A stretch of 64,000 nucleotides of DNA from Versatilivorator sp963663845 (GTDB taxonomy: Bacteria > Acidobacteriota > Terriglobia > Versatilivoradales > Versatilivoraceae): positions 2,046,001-2,110,000 of the forward strand of contig OY760650.2 of assembly GCA_963663845.2 (NCBI GenBank), written 5' to 3'. The notes beneath the pieces are model-generated. The model worked only from the letters and a program-made list of their open reading frames with translations, had not been told where the DNA came from and did not search any database. Both the position numbers and the translations under genes were made by a program. Below are positions 8,845-17,555 of this stretch, piece by piece. Position 1 is the first letter of the stretch. Every line of letters starts with the position of its first letter.

Positions 8845-10137
8845 TCAGCCCCGTTCCCTGGCCGACCGGTCCTTGGCTTCCCACCCCAGGCTGATGGCTA
8901 TCAGCAGGCACCCCGTCAGGGGAATGAGCCAGAGCGCACGCTCCAGGCCGCCCATGGGCTGCGCCAGCCAACCCATCAGCGTGGGGGCAAGGATGGCTCC
9001 GAAACTTCCAATCGCATCGACCAGAGGTACGGCCGTTCCGGCCCGATCGGCAAACCTGGTGGAGGCCAGGGAATAGACGGTGGGGGCCTGGGCCGATAGA
9101 AACACCCCCTGCAGCACCATCATGGCGATGGCCATTCGAGGCTCGGGAACCCAGAGCAGCAGGCTGTAGGCCAGCATGCCCCCGGCATAGCACAATCCCA
9201 GCAGGACCCGGTCCGAATAGCGGCCGGTCAGGAACAGGCCCAGGATGATGCGACCCACCAGGTAGCCGAACGCGTTGGCGCTCATGATCTCGCCGGCCAG
9301 CGCGGTGCTTTGCCCGAAGCGCATTTCGCAGAGGTTGGGCGTCCAGGCCACGATGTTGCCGGCGGCAAGGTTGTCGAGGATCACCAGAAAGCCGATGAGA
9401 AGCAAGGCTCCCTGGCCCAGCAGCGAGCCGCGGTAGCGACGGAAGACCCCGCTGAGCCAGCCCGCCAAGGTGTCCCATGGCGTTGCGATAGCGGCTGGAT
9501 CTGCGGCCGGCCGGGACCCCGGAGGCGACCCCGGCAGGCGGACGCGAAGACCGGTGTTCCCCAGGCTCCCCCAGAACAGGAGGGCGACGGCCACTCCCGA
9601 CACCCACATGTAGAGACCGACCCCCAACAGAATGGGCCGCCACGCATCCAGGAAAGTCACCAGGTGCCCCAGGCCATAGGGCGCGCCCGTCCCGGTGGCG
9701 GCAAAAACCGCCATGGTCCACATGAACAGCCGTTGGCTCTGGGGAGCGAAGTGGACGGCGATGGTGGCGCTGTTGACCGAGAGTACCCAAGCGGTCCCCA
9801 TCCCCATCACCGCGGCCCCCAGGCGCAGCAGCAGAAAGTCGGGCGCCGTGGCCACCAGGATCGACCCCAGGCCGGAAAGCCCCAGGGCCAGCAGCGCCGA
9901 GCGGCGGGCGGCTATGCGCTCGGTCACGAAACCGGAGGCGAACAGAGCCACCATGGCTCCCACGAAGAAGAAGGACTGGATCTGCCCCCTTTGTTGAAGG
10001 TCCAACTGGAAAGCCTCGGCAAAGCGTTCGAAGAGGACCGGCAGCAGGTTGATGGTGACCCCTTGCTGGAAGGCCATCACGAAGATGAAGACCAGCAGGG
10101 TCCGCCGTCGCGGGTCCGACGTGGGTTGGGTCGTCAT
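8845..10137 (-). CDS. MFS transporter
   Basis: This 430-residue protein has about 12 predicted membrane spans in two halves joined by a polar loop near residues 195-215 (RVRLPGSPPGSRPAADP). The first half has the signature ALFASGFVTERIAARRSALLALG between TM2 and TM3, which is the MFS loop motif; the second half repeats it less strictly (LVGRIILGLFLTGRYSDR). The substrate is unknown. It lies downstream of the radical SAM gene on the same strand with a 129-bp gap, so export of the radical SAM product is conceivable but unproven. Confidence 0.85.
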   Translation of the reverse strand: MTTQPTSDPRRRTLLVFIFVMAFQQGVTINLLPVLFERFAEAFQLDLQQRGQIQSFFFVGAMVALFASGFVTERIAARRSALLALGLSGLGSILVATAPDFLLLRLGAAVMGMGTAWVLSVNSATIAVHFAPQSQRLFMWTMAVFAATGTGAPYGLGHLVTFLDAWRPILLGVGLYMWVSGVAVALLFWGSLGNTGLRVRLPGSPPGSRPAADPAAIATPWDTLAGWLSGVFRRYRGSLLGQGALLLIGFLVILDNLAAGNIVAWTPNLCEMRFGQSTALAGEIMSANAFGYLVGRIILGLFLTGRYSDRVLLGLCYAGGMLAYSLLLWVPEPRMAIAMMVLQGVFLSAQAPTVYSLASTRFADRAGTAVPLVDAIGSFGAILAPTLMGWLAQPMGGLERALWLIPLTGCLLIAISLGWEAKDRSARERG

Positions 10138-10266
10138 GGGTGTGTTTCCGAGACGGGACTCCGGACCTGAAGGGACCTGTGCCGGGTGCTCTCGGCCGGC
10201 TGGGAAAGGGGCCGGGGCCGTTGGACGTAGCCGGAGTGGTCGGCTGGCGGGTTCAGAAGTTCCTGC

Positions 10267-11973
10267 TCAATTGACTCTGGATGAAGTCGGGATGGATTCT
10301 CGAGGCGGCTCCTCCCCTTCCCCGAGGGAGTCCGAAGCCGTCCAGACCGGCGCTTGCCCGGCCATTCCCTTGAGGCCACTTTCCTGCAAGTCCCCCGACG
10401 CATGCCCGCCCGCATTCTGCGGGAGCGCCGGCGCCGATGGTTTTCGGCGAGCCCTGCGCTGTTTCCTGAGTCCCTGATACACCAGGCTCCCGATCGTGCT
10501 GTAATTCCGGGCCAGGAGCTTGATCCAGGCCCAGCGAGTCAACTGCGGGAAATAGATGCCTCGGAAGAGCAGGCGCGCCACAAAGTGCATGACCTGATAC
10601 CCGAAGGATTTCCCGTTGCGGAGCAGCCAGTCTTGAGACCTGCGGAAAGCTCGGGAGCTGTAGCAGTGTTCCCAGGCGCGGCGAACCTCTTCTTCCGCCT
10701 GGTCTGCCGAAAGGCCCTTGGGGAGATAGGCGGCCTTGAAGGCCTGGAAGTCGAGCCAATGTTCCGGCCGGGTCAGCCGCCCCTCGCGTTGCAGGCGATC
10801 GTACAGCGGTGTGGCCGGGTAAGGGGTGAGTATCCCGAAGACCGGCAGCCCCGGAGGCCAGCCGTCGACCTGGCGGTAGGTGTTTTCCGAGACGCCCTGG
10901 CGATCGCCCTCCATGCCGAAGATGAAAGAAGTGATGGCATAGAGCTCGTACTTGGCCAGCAGGTTCAGGATTTCCGCATACTCGCCGGGCTTGTTGAACG
11001 ACTTGTTGGCGACCTTGAGGCTGTCGGCATCGATGGACTCCAGGCCCATGAAGATCCAGCGACCGCCGCTCTCGGCGATGAGCCGCACCAGCTCTTCGTC
11101 ACGCAACAGGTTCATGCTGATCTGAGCAATCCAGGGAACACAGGCATCCTGGGCGATCATGTCGCGCAGCAGGGACTTGGTCCGCTTGCGATTGATGGCG
11201 AAGTTGTCATCGATGAAGAAGACGCTGACCAGTGCGTTCCTTTCCTTGGCCAGGGCCTTCAGGCAGAGCAGCTCGTCGATGACGTTCTGGTTGTCGCGGA
11301 AGCGAATCTGGTCTCCGAAGAATCCGGTCACGGTGCAGAATTCACAGCCGTAGGGGCAGCCCCGTCCCGATTCCACGGGCACCACGTAGAGCTCGTCATA
11401 GCTGAGGCCCAGCCGCTTGAGCATCCGTTTGGCCGTGGACGGCACGAAGCGCATGAGATCGAATAGCGAGAGGTCGATCCGGTCCCACCTCACCTGCGGA
11501 TAGTTCTTGAGGGTGGGCTTGACGTCCTTCCCGTCGACGACGGCGGGCTGGTAGAACTGCTGCAACGTTCCGGCGGCCGCATCTTGCACCACCAGAGGCC
11601 AGGTATCGTCCGCTTCCCCCAAGACCACCGCGTCGGCGTATCGAGGATGGCCGGTAAGGCCCAGGGGCTCGTTGGGGACTTCGGTCACGTGCGGACCGCC
11701 CATCACGATCGGCACGTTCGTTTCCTCTCGAATCGCCGCCGCCATGTGATAGGCCTTTTGGGCCATTCGAGTCATGAAGCCCATGCCCACCAGGCTGACG
11801 TCGTTCTGAACGATGAAGTCGACCAGCTCCCGGGCGCTCAGGTGACGCACGTTGCCGTCGATGATGCTGACCCGATGTTCCTTCGGCGTCAGTCTCTGCA
11901 GGACAAAGGGCCAAAGCTGCGGAACAAAGTTGTTGGTTACCTGGTTGTCAGGCACATACAGGAGAATATGCAT
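10267..11973 (-). CDS. B12-binding-domain radical SAM protein
   Basis: This protein of 568 residues has an N-terminal cobalamin-binding-type Rossmann domain (about 1-150, including VGMGFMTRM and MGGPHVTEVP), then a radical SAM domain with the cluster motif CPYGCEFC (Cys206, Cys210, Cys213), and a C-terminal region to about 490 ending in a basic, Ser/Pro-rich tail. The His of DxHxxG is not evident, as in several BchE-like members. Such enzymes do radical methylations or cyclisations in lipid, hopanoid or pigment synthesis. A hydrophobic stretch near residues 475-490 may give membrane association. AAGGA 6 nt before the ATG supports the start. The substrate is not inferable. Confidence 0.85.
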   Translation of the reverse strand: MHILLYVPDNQVTNNFVPQLWPFVLQRLTPKEHRVSIIDGNVRHLSARELVDFIVQNDVSLVGMGFMTRMAQKAYHMAAAIREETNVPIVMGGPHVTEVPNEPLGLTGHPRYADAVVLGEADDTWPLVVQDAAAGTLQQFYQPAVVDGKDVKPTLKNYPQVRWDRIDLSLFDLMRFVPSTAKRMLKRLGLSYDELYVVPVESGRGCPYGCEFCTVTGFFGDQIRFRDNQNVIDELLCLKALAKERNALVSVFFIDDNFAINRKRTKSLLRDMIAQDACVPWIAQISMNLLRDEELVRLIAESGGRWIFMGLESIDADSLKVANKSFNKPGEYAEILNLLAKYELYAITSFIFGMEGDRQGVSENTYRQVDGWPPGLPVFGILTPYPATPLYDRLQREGRLTRPEHWLDFQAFKAAYLPKGLSADQAEEEVRRAWEHCYSSRAFRRSQDWLLRNGKSFGYQVMHFVARLLFRGIYFPQLTRWAWIKLLARNYSTIGSLVYQGLRKQRRARRKPSAPALPQNAGGHASGDLQESGLKGMAGQAPVWTASDSLGEGEEPPRESIPTSSRVN

Positions 11974-12488
11974 CGTGGTTCCTTCTTGATCGGTTCCGTC
12001 TCGGCTCTGTTCCCTGACTCCCGTCAGGCCCTCAAATCTTTCACGGAACGGGTATGGTTGTAAAGACGCAAGTCGGTAGCCGACGCGGATTCGCGGAAGG
12101 TGCAGTCTGCGGGCCGCTTGCGCGCAGGTTGCCTCCCCCGTGGTGTAGCCTCTCGATTGGTGCGGGTCATATTACCCCATCCGGTCGAAGATTCGAAACA
12201 ACTCCTCGCCAAGTGCGCAACTTTCCGGCGGACGAAACGTCCCTTCTTCCCGCTGGACCCGGACATTCCCGGGCTGCAGCCCACCGTTTTCCTGTCCAGG
12301 CCTCCGCCCTCCGTGGACTGGGATCGAGCCCCGGCAACGGTCCGCAATTAAGGGTTGAAGTCGGGGGGCTGGTCGCGTATGGTTTCCCTCTACCTTGTCT
12401 GCGATGGGGACCGGCTGGCGCCCGCTCTTCGCCTTGCGGAGTGGTTCTCGTCGTGGTGTCTGATCCAGCAAACGGGAGGAATCAGGTC
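11974..12488. other. Intergenic region between radical SAM gene and aco operon
   Basis: This 515-bp divergent intergenic stretch has no convincing coding sequence; the short frames in it have no family features. It must contain promoters for both neighbours. I looked for a sigma-54 -24/-12 element, usual for aco operons of other bacteria, and did not find one with correct spacing. No riboswitch or RNA gene was recognised. Confidence 0.4.
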
Positions 12489-13457
12489 ATGAACCTCAGC
12501 CAGGACCAGCTTCGGTCCATGTACCGGACCATGGTGTCCATCCGAAACTTCGAGGAAACCGTCAAGCAGGCCTTCGCCAAGGGCCACATTCCCGGATTCG
12601 TGCACCTCTACGTGGGCGAGGAGGCCATCGCCACCGGTGTCTGCAGCGCCTTGCGGGCCAGCGACACCATCACCAGCACCCACCGCGGGCACGGGCACTG
12701 CATCGCCAAGGGCTGCGACATGAACTCGATGATGGCCGAGATCTATGGGAAGGCCACCGGGCTGTGCAAGGGCAAGGGCGGGTCCATGCACATCGCCGAC
12801 GTCGGCAAGGGCATGTTGGGCGCCAACGGGATCGTGGGCGGGGGGCCGCCCCTGGCCTGCGGGGCCGGTCTGACCTCGGTGGTGACCGGCAGCGGGGACG
12901 TCTGCGCCTGCTTCTTCGGGGACGGCGCCTGCGAACAGGGAACCTTCCATGAAAGCGCCAACCTGGCGGCCATCTGGAATCTTCCGGTCATCTTCGTGGC
13001 CGAGAACAACGGCTATGCCCAGAGCACCCCTGCCAGTTACCACTGCGCCATCGAGAACATCGCCGAGCGGGCGGCCAGCTACGGCATCCCGGGGGCCGTG
13101 GTGGACGGCAGCGACGTCTTCGCCGTGCATGAAGCCGCCGTGGAAGCCGTCAAGCGGGCCCGGGCCGGACAGGGGCCCAGCCTGCTGGAATGCAAGACCT
13201 ATCGCCACCACGGCCACTTCGAGGGAGACCAGCAGACCTACAAGGATGATCTCTACAAGAGCGTGTCCCAGGGCAAGGACTCCATTCGGGATTTCCGAGC
13301 CCTGGTCACCGAGCACGGCTGGTTCACCTCGGAGGAGCTGGATGCCATCGACCGGGAGGCCCGGCAGGCGGTTGAGGAAGCGCTGGCCTACGCCGAATCC
13401 AGTCCCCTGCCCGCGGTGGAAGAGGTCACCAGCGACGTCTACGTCAGCTACCCTTAG
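12489..13457 (+). CDS. acoA: TPP-dependent dehydrogenase E1 alpha subunit (acetoin/pyruvate type)
   Basis: This 322-residue protein is the alpha subunit of a heterotetrameric 2-oxo acid or acetoin dehydrogenase E1. It carries the thiamine diphosphate/Mg motif GDGACEQGTFHESANLA (from residue 144) ending in ENN at 172-174, and THRGHGHCIAKG near 64-75. Together with the beta subunit it decarboxylates or cleaves the substrate and passes the acyl/aldehyde unit to lipoate. GGGAGG precedes the ATG at 12489, which fixes the start; the frame is open further upstream but without family similarity. It is the first gene of an A-B-C-X operon; the hydrolase-type third subunit and AcoX point to acetoin dehydrogenase rather than pyruvate dehydrogenase. 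Confidence 0.88.
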   Translation: MNLSQDQLRSMYRTMVSIRNFEETVKQAFAKGHIPGFVHLYVGEEAIATGVCSALRASDTITSTHRGHGHCIAKGCDMNSMMAEIYGKATGLCKGKGGSMHIADVGKGMLGANGIVGGGPPLACGAGLTSVVTGSGDVCACFFGDGACEQGTFHESANLAAIWNLPVIFVAENNGYAQSTPASYHCAIENIAERAASYGIPGAVVDGSDVFAVHEAAVEAVKRARAGQGPSLLECKTYRHHGHFEGDQQTYKDDLYKSVSQGKDSIRDFRALVTEHGWFTSEELDAIDREARQAVEEALAYAESSPLPAVEEVTSDVYVSYP

Positions 13458-13504
13458 TTGAGACAGGACATTCGGACCCACCGTACGACCAAGGAGGTCT
13501 TGAA

Positions 13505-14542
13505 ATGGCTGTAGCCACCGCCGCCAGAACCATCACGATCGCCGAGGCTCTCAACGAGTCCATTCGACTGGAGATGCGCGCCGATCCCAAGATCGTCATC
13601 ATGGGCGAAGACATTGCCGGGGGCGCCCAGGTGGAGCACCTGGAAGATGACGAAGCCTGGGGCGGCGTCATGGGCGTGACCAAGGGATTGGTGCACGAGT
13701 TCGGCCGCGAGCGGGTTCTGGACACCCCCATTTCCGAGGCTGCTTTCATCGGGGCCGCGGTCGGGGCGGCGGCCACCGGCCTGCGTCCCATCGCCGAACT
13801 GATGTTCTGCGGATTCCTGGGGAGTTGCCTCGATTCCCTGCTCAACCAGGGCTCCAAGCTGCGCTACATGTTCGGCGGCAAGGCCACGGTTCCGGTCACC
13901 ATTCGAACCATGATCGGAGGCGGCTTCCGGGCCGCCGCCCAGCACGCCCAGACCCTCTACCCCATGTTCGCCAACATTCCGGGCCTGAAGGTGGTGGCCC
14001 CCTCCAACGCCGCCGACGCCAAGGGCTTGCTGACGGCCTCCATCCGGGATGACGATCCGGTCATCTTCTGCGAGCACATCACCATGTACACCCTGAAGGG
14101 AGAGGTGCCCGGGGGAGAGCACGTCGTGCCCATCGGCAAGGCCGCCGTGGCCCGGCCGGGCAGCGACGTGACGCTGCTGGGGGTGAGCCTCACCGCCGTT
14201 CATGCCTTGAACGCCGCCAAGACCCTGGCCGAGGAGGGCATCGACGCCGAGGTGATCGACCTGCGCACCGTGTCGCCGCTCGACGAGGAGACCATTCTGG
14301 AATCGGTGCAAAAGACGGGGCGCCTGGTGATCGTCGACGAGGCCAATCCTCTCTGCGGGCTGGCCTCCCACATCGCCGGCATGGTGGCCAGCCGGGGGTT
14401 CCACTGGCTGCGGGCGCCGGTGGGCATGGTCACGGCTCCCCACTCCCCGGTGCCCTTCAGCCCGGTGCTGGAAGATGCCTACCTGCCCAATCCGAAAAAG
14501 GTGGTGGCCGCCGTGAAAGAGACGTGCTCCAGCGCGTCTTGA
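13505..14542 (+). CDS. acoB: TPP-dependent dehydrogenase E1 beta subunit
   Basis: This 345-residue protein has a transketolase pyrimidine-binding domain (VIMGEDIAGGAQVEHLEDDE, about residues 30-50; RVLDTPISEAAFIGAAVGAA) and a C-terminal transketolase domain (DVTLLGVSL, then VIDLRTVSPLDEETILESV). The Glu in the TPISEAA motif activates TPP. It pairs with the alpha subunit 47 bp upstream. A strong AAGGAGG lies 7 nt before the ATG. An unusually long Gly/Ala stretch follows the motif but the length is normal for the family. Confidence 0.9.
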   Translation: MAVATAARTITIAEALNESIRLEMRADPKIVIMGEDIAGGAQVEHLEDDEAWGGVMGVTKGLVHEFGRERVLDTPISEAAFIGAAVGAAATGLRPIAELMFCGFLGSCLDSLLNQGSKLRYMFGGKATVPVTIRTMIGGGFRAAAQHAQTLYPMFANIPGLKVVAPSNAADAKGLLTASIRDDDPVIFCEHITMYTLKGEVPGGEHVVPIGKAAVARPGSDVTLLGVSLTAVHALNAAKTLAEEGIDAEVIDLRTVSPLDEETILESVQKTGRLVIVDEANPLCGLASHIAGMVASRGFHWLRAPVGMVTAPHSPVPFSPVLEDAYLPNPKKVVAAVKETCSSAS

Positions 14543-14572
14543 GAGGACCGCCAAGGAACGAGGAAAGGTCCG

Positions 14573-15634
14573 ATGCCTATTGACGTCATCATGCCCAAGA
14601 TGGGCATGGGAATGAGCGAAGGCAAGCTGTCCCGCTGGCAGGTCAAGGACGGAGACTCGGTAGAGGCCGGCCAGGTCGTGCTGGAGATGGAGACGGACAA
14701 GGCCACGGCGGAGATGACCGCCGACGTGGACGGGGTCATCAGCGTGGTGGTGGCCGAGGGAGAGGTGGTGGACGTGGGGACGGTCCTGGGGCGGATCGAG
14801 CCCGCCGAAGGGGCCGTGGTCAAGCCCCGGGCTCCGGGCGCGGCCGAGGGTCCCAGCGCCGAGATCCTGCAGGCCAACGGCATCGCCCTGAACGTGCAGC
14901 GGACCGGCGAAGGGCCCGCGGTGGTCTTCATCCACGGCCTGAGCAGCTCCATGGAGCTATGGACCGGCCTGGACCAGGCCGGTTTTCAGGGCCGCACCCT
15001 GATCAGCTACGACCTGCGCGGCCATGGCCGTTCCGAGCAGACCCCGGGCGCCCACACCCTCCGCAAGCACACCGCCGACCTGGTGGCGCTGCTGGAAACC
15101 CTCGGGGTCGAGCAAGCCAGCCTGGTGGGCCACTCGCTGGGCGCCATGATAGCGGTGGAGCTGGCCGCCAGCCGGCCCGAGAGCGTGCGTTCGCTTTCGC
15201 TGCTGTCCAGCACGGCCGCCTTCCCCCAGGAAACCCGAAACACCCTCTTCGAGCTGGCGTCGGCAGCCACCTTCGGCGGCATGGAGGGCATTGCCGACCC
15301 ACTCATCGAGCTGACCTTCAGACCCGCCTTTCGGGACGCCAATCCCAAGGTGGTGGAGGCCATCCGTCGCAGCATCCTTTCCAGCGACGCCGCCAGCATC
15401 GTGGCCGCCACCCGCATGGTGGCCAAGGCCGACCTGCGCCCTCGCCTGGGCGGCCTCACCTGCCCCACCCAGGTCCTGGTGGGTTCGGAAGACAGCCTCA
15501 CGCCGCCGGACCTTTCCCGCCAGTTGGCCGCCGCCATCGAGGGAGCTCAACTGCACGAGCTGCCCGATTGCGGGCACGCGGCCCCGGTGGAGCAACCCGC
15601 CCCGGTCACCCGGCTGCTGGCCGAGTTCGTCTGA
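14573..15634 (+). CDS. acoC: Lipoyl domain-alpha/beta hydrolase fusion (AcoC-type E2)
   Basis: This 353-residue protein begins with a lipoyl domain whose modified lysine is K43 in METDKATAEM, followed after a short linker (about 82-98) by an alpha/beta hydrolase: FIHGLSSS oxyanion region, nucleophile S188 in GHSLGAM, SEDSLTPPD for the acid, and DCGHAAP for the histidine. It lacks the E3-binding and catalytic acetyltransferase domains of classic E2. This lipoyl-plus-hydrolase layout is that of AcoC of acetoin dehydrogenase systems, which transfers the acetyl group to CoA. It is 30 bp downstream of acoB, with AGGAAAGG before the ATG. Confidence 0.88.
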   Translation: MPIDVIMPKMGMGMSEGKLSRWQVKDGDSVEAGQVVLEMETDKATAEMTADVDGVISVVVAEGEVVDVGTVLGRIEPAEGAVVKPRAPGAAEGPSAEILQANGIALNVQRTGEGPAVVFIHGLSSSMELWTGLDQAGFQGRTLISYDLRGHGRSEQTPGAHTLRKHTADLVALLETLGVEQASLVGHSLGAMIAVELAASRPESVRSLSLLSSTAAFPQETRNTLFELASAATFGGMEGIADPLIELTFRPAFRDANPKVVEAIRRSILSSDAASIVAATRMVAKADLRPRLGGLTCPTQVLVGSEDSLTPPDLSRQLAAAIEGAQLHELPDCGHAAPVEQPAPVTRLLAEFV

Positions 15635-15672
15635 CCGGGCGGCGGCATTCTCCGGGTTACCGTTAATTCGAC

Positions 15673-16656
15673 ATGAGCAAAGTCGGGATCGTGGCCAATC
15701 CGGCGTCGGGTCGAGACATCCGCCGCTTGGTGGCCCAGGCCTGGGTGGTCTCCAACCAGGAAAAATCGGCCTTGACCGCTCGCCTGCTGCGCGGCCTGGA
15801 GGCGGCCGGGGTGGAGCAGGTGCTCTACATGCCCGAGCCCGCCGGAATCTGCCCCAAGGCCTGCCAGAAAATGGGTGAGACCCGGCTGCGGGTGTCTCCG
15901 CTGGAGGTCCCGGTCAGCGGCGGCCCCCAGGATTCCACCCGGGCGGCGGCGGCCATGGTGGAGGCCGGGGTCGGATGTATCGTGACCCTGGGCGGCGACG
16001 GAACCAATCGAGCGGTCTTCAAGGGCAGCGGCAGCGAAGTCCCCCTGCTGCCCATCTCCACCGGGACCAACAACGTCTTCTCCGAATTCCAGGAAGGCAC
16101 CACCGCGGGACTTGCCGCCGGACTGCTGGCCACGGGGCGGACCGACCGGGAAACGGCCTGCACCCGCTCCAAGGTGCTGTGGCTGCACGACCCCTCGGGC
16201 GTGGTGGACCTGGCCCTGGTCGACCTGGCCGTCACCACCCGGACCTTTATCGGGGCCCGGGCCATCTGGGAGGCGGATCACCTGAAGGAGCTCTTCCTGA
16301 CCCGCGCCCAGCCCTGGAGCATCGGCCTGTCGGCCATCGGGGGTTTCGTGGAAACGGTGACCGCCGAGAGCCCCCGGGGACTCCACCTGGTCTTCGGCCC
16401 GGATGGCAGGCGGGTGACGGCGCCGCTGGGGCCGGGGCTGTTCCGGGAGATCTCCATCAGCGCCGTGCACCGCCTGGCGCCGGAAGAGAGAAAGCCCCTG
16501 GAAACGAGAGAGCCCGTGACCCTGGCTTTCGATGGAGAGCGGGACCGCCTGGCCGGCATCGGGGAAGAGCTGGAGATTCGGCTGAGCTCCGAAGGACCCT
16601 GGGTGGTGGACACCGCCCGGGCGGCAACAGCCGGCTTGGGGGCGGGGTTTGCATGA
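15673..16656 (+). CDS. acoX: AcoX-like ATP-NAD-kinase-fold protein
   Basis: This 327-residue protein has the diacylglycerol/NAD kinase motif GGDGTNR (107-113) preceded by IVANPASGRDIRR, and ISTGTNNVFSEF, matching the AcoX family. AcoX is encoded with acetoin dehydrogenase genes in several bacteria but its reaction is not established. It lies 38 bp after acoC. The stop codon lies in the sequence TGAAACAAGAGA, which recurs at the edges of the dispersed repeat, so the repeat abuts or has replaced the original 3' end. No dihydrolipoamide dehydrogenase (E3) gene follows, so one encoded elsewhere must serve the complex. Confidence 0.82.
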   Translation: MSKVGIVANPASGRDIRRLVAQAWVVSNQEKSALTARLLRGLEAAGVEQVLYMPEPAGICPKACQKMGETRLRVSPLEVPVSGGPQDSTRAAAAMVEAGVGCIVTLGGDGTNRAVFKGSGSEVPLLPISTGTNNVFSEFQEGTTAGLAAGLLATGRTDRETACTRSKVLWLHDPSGVVDLALVDLAVTTRTFIGARAIWEADHLKELFLTRAQPWSIGLSAIGGFVETVTAESPRGLHLVFGPDGRRVTAPLGPGLFREISISAVHRLAPEERKPLETREPVTLAFDGERDRLAGIGEELEIRLSSEGPWVVDTARAATAGLGAGFA

Positions 16657-16691
16657 AACAAGAGAAAGAAAGAGTTATCCACGAAGACACA

Positions 16692-17555
16692 GTGCGCCGT
16701 GGAAAGGCGCCTTCTTTCAGCGGGTGCGAATCCCGCCCAACAACTGTCGCTCCGGTTGGTAGCAGCCAGGGCGGATCATGGAGGTAACGAAATGGTCTGA
16801 AGCACTCTGGTGACAAAGGCCGCCAAGGGCGGCCCAGCGAGCATGCGGGCCGGAACGGGAGTGAACGTCGAGCAGGCCTCGAAACGGATAATACGGAAGC
16901 CGACCCTCCTGTGTATAGGGGAAGGCCGATGGCGGATGGGGAAGAGAGCGACGCGAGCACCTAACCGCTTCCGTCGGGGTAGTGACGCTGGCACGCATGG
17001 AAGGGGAAGAGGGCAGCAACACGGGAAGCCCTGTGGGTGGTGAGGCACGCATCGAACCGGCAGCTCGTGAGAGTGAGGCTGGGCCGACAGGGTGGCGGAG
17101 AGGCCAGTAGTACCGGAGAAGCGGGGCAACGCCCGTGGAGGGAAGGGGCCTCAGGTGAGGAGCGGTGACCGAAGGGGGAAGGGTCTCGGGAGTGGCGAAA
17201 GCCTGAAACCCCGGCAAAAGGACCGGAGACTCCGGAAGCATCACATGCAAAAGTGAAGGGGCCGTGGAAAGAGGACGGCGTCGTCAGGGCGTCAACAGGC
17301 CTGGCGGCAACCCGGGCGCGGAAGTGGATGGAGTAGGGGAAGGGTGCCAATCCCACAGGCGTCGTCCGCGAAAGCGACCGGGGACCCGTGTACGAGACGC
17401 ATGATCCCACTGGAGAGCCGGATGCGGGAAAACCGCACGTCCGGTTCGGAGAGCGGGGACTGGAAACGTGATAAGGGAGCCGGACTGAGGCCCGAAGCGA
17501 AAGCGACGGAATAGCCACCGGACCCTACAGTCAACGCGCCAGTCCTCGACTCTAC
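16692..17555 (+). mobile_element. ORF-less group II intron, apparently complete (864 nt)
   Basis: The element begins GTGCGCC (consensus GUGYG) and ends CTCTAC (consensus AY). Both ends are fixed because the flanks, ...CCACGAAGACACA and CGAAGGACGAC..., are contiguous in two uninterrupted copies of the same repeat on the opposite strand (near 50430-50470 and 51150-51180). Domain V is at 17415-17447. Domain VI spans about 17449-17555: GGGACTGG near 17455 pairs with CCAGTCC near 17540, with bulged A17549, seven positions from the 3' end, as likely branch point. The loop TGTGT at 16910-16914 can pair with ACACA of the 5' exon (16687-16691) as EBS1-IBS1. No reverse transcriptase/maturase is encoded, so splicing or mobility would need a protein from elsewhere. 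It lies 35 bp after acoX and would be co-transcribed with it. Confidence 0.82.
17415..17447 (+). ncRNA. Group II intron domain V
   Basis: This 33-nt hairpin starts GAGCCGGATGCGG, has a GAAA loop and ends CACGTCCGGTTC. It matches the consensus catalytic domain V, including the AGC triad (17416-17418) and the two-nucleotide bulge on the 3' side. It is the most conserved part of any group II intron and anchors the identification. Confidence 0.9.

Noticed and set aside
12024..12347. 107-residue minus-strand frame upstream of acoA
   Set aside because: No ribosome-binding site and low-complexity Arg/Ser composition; it is likely non-coding.
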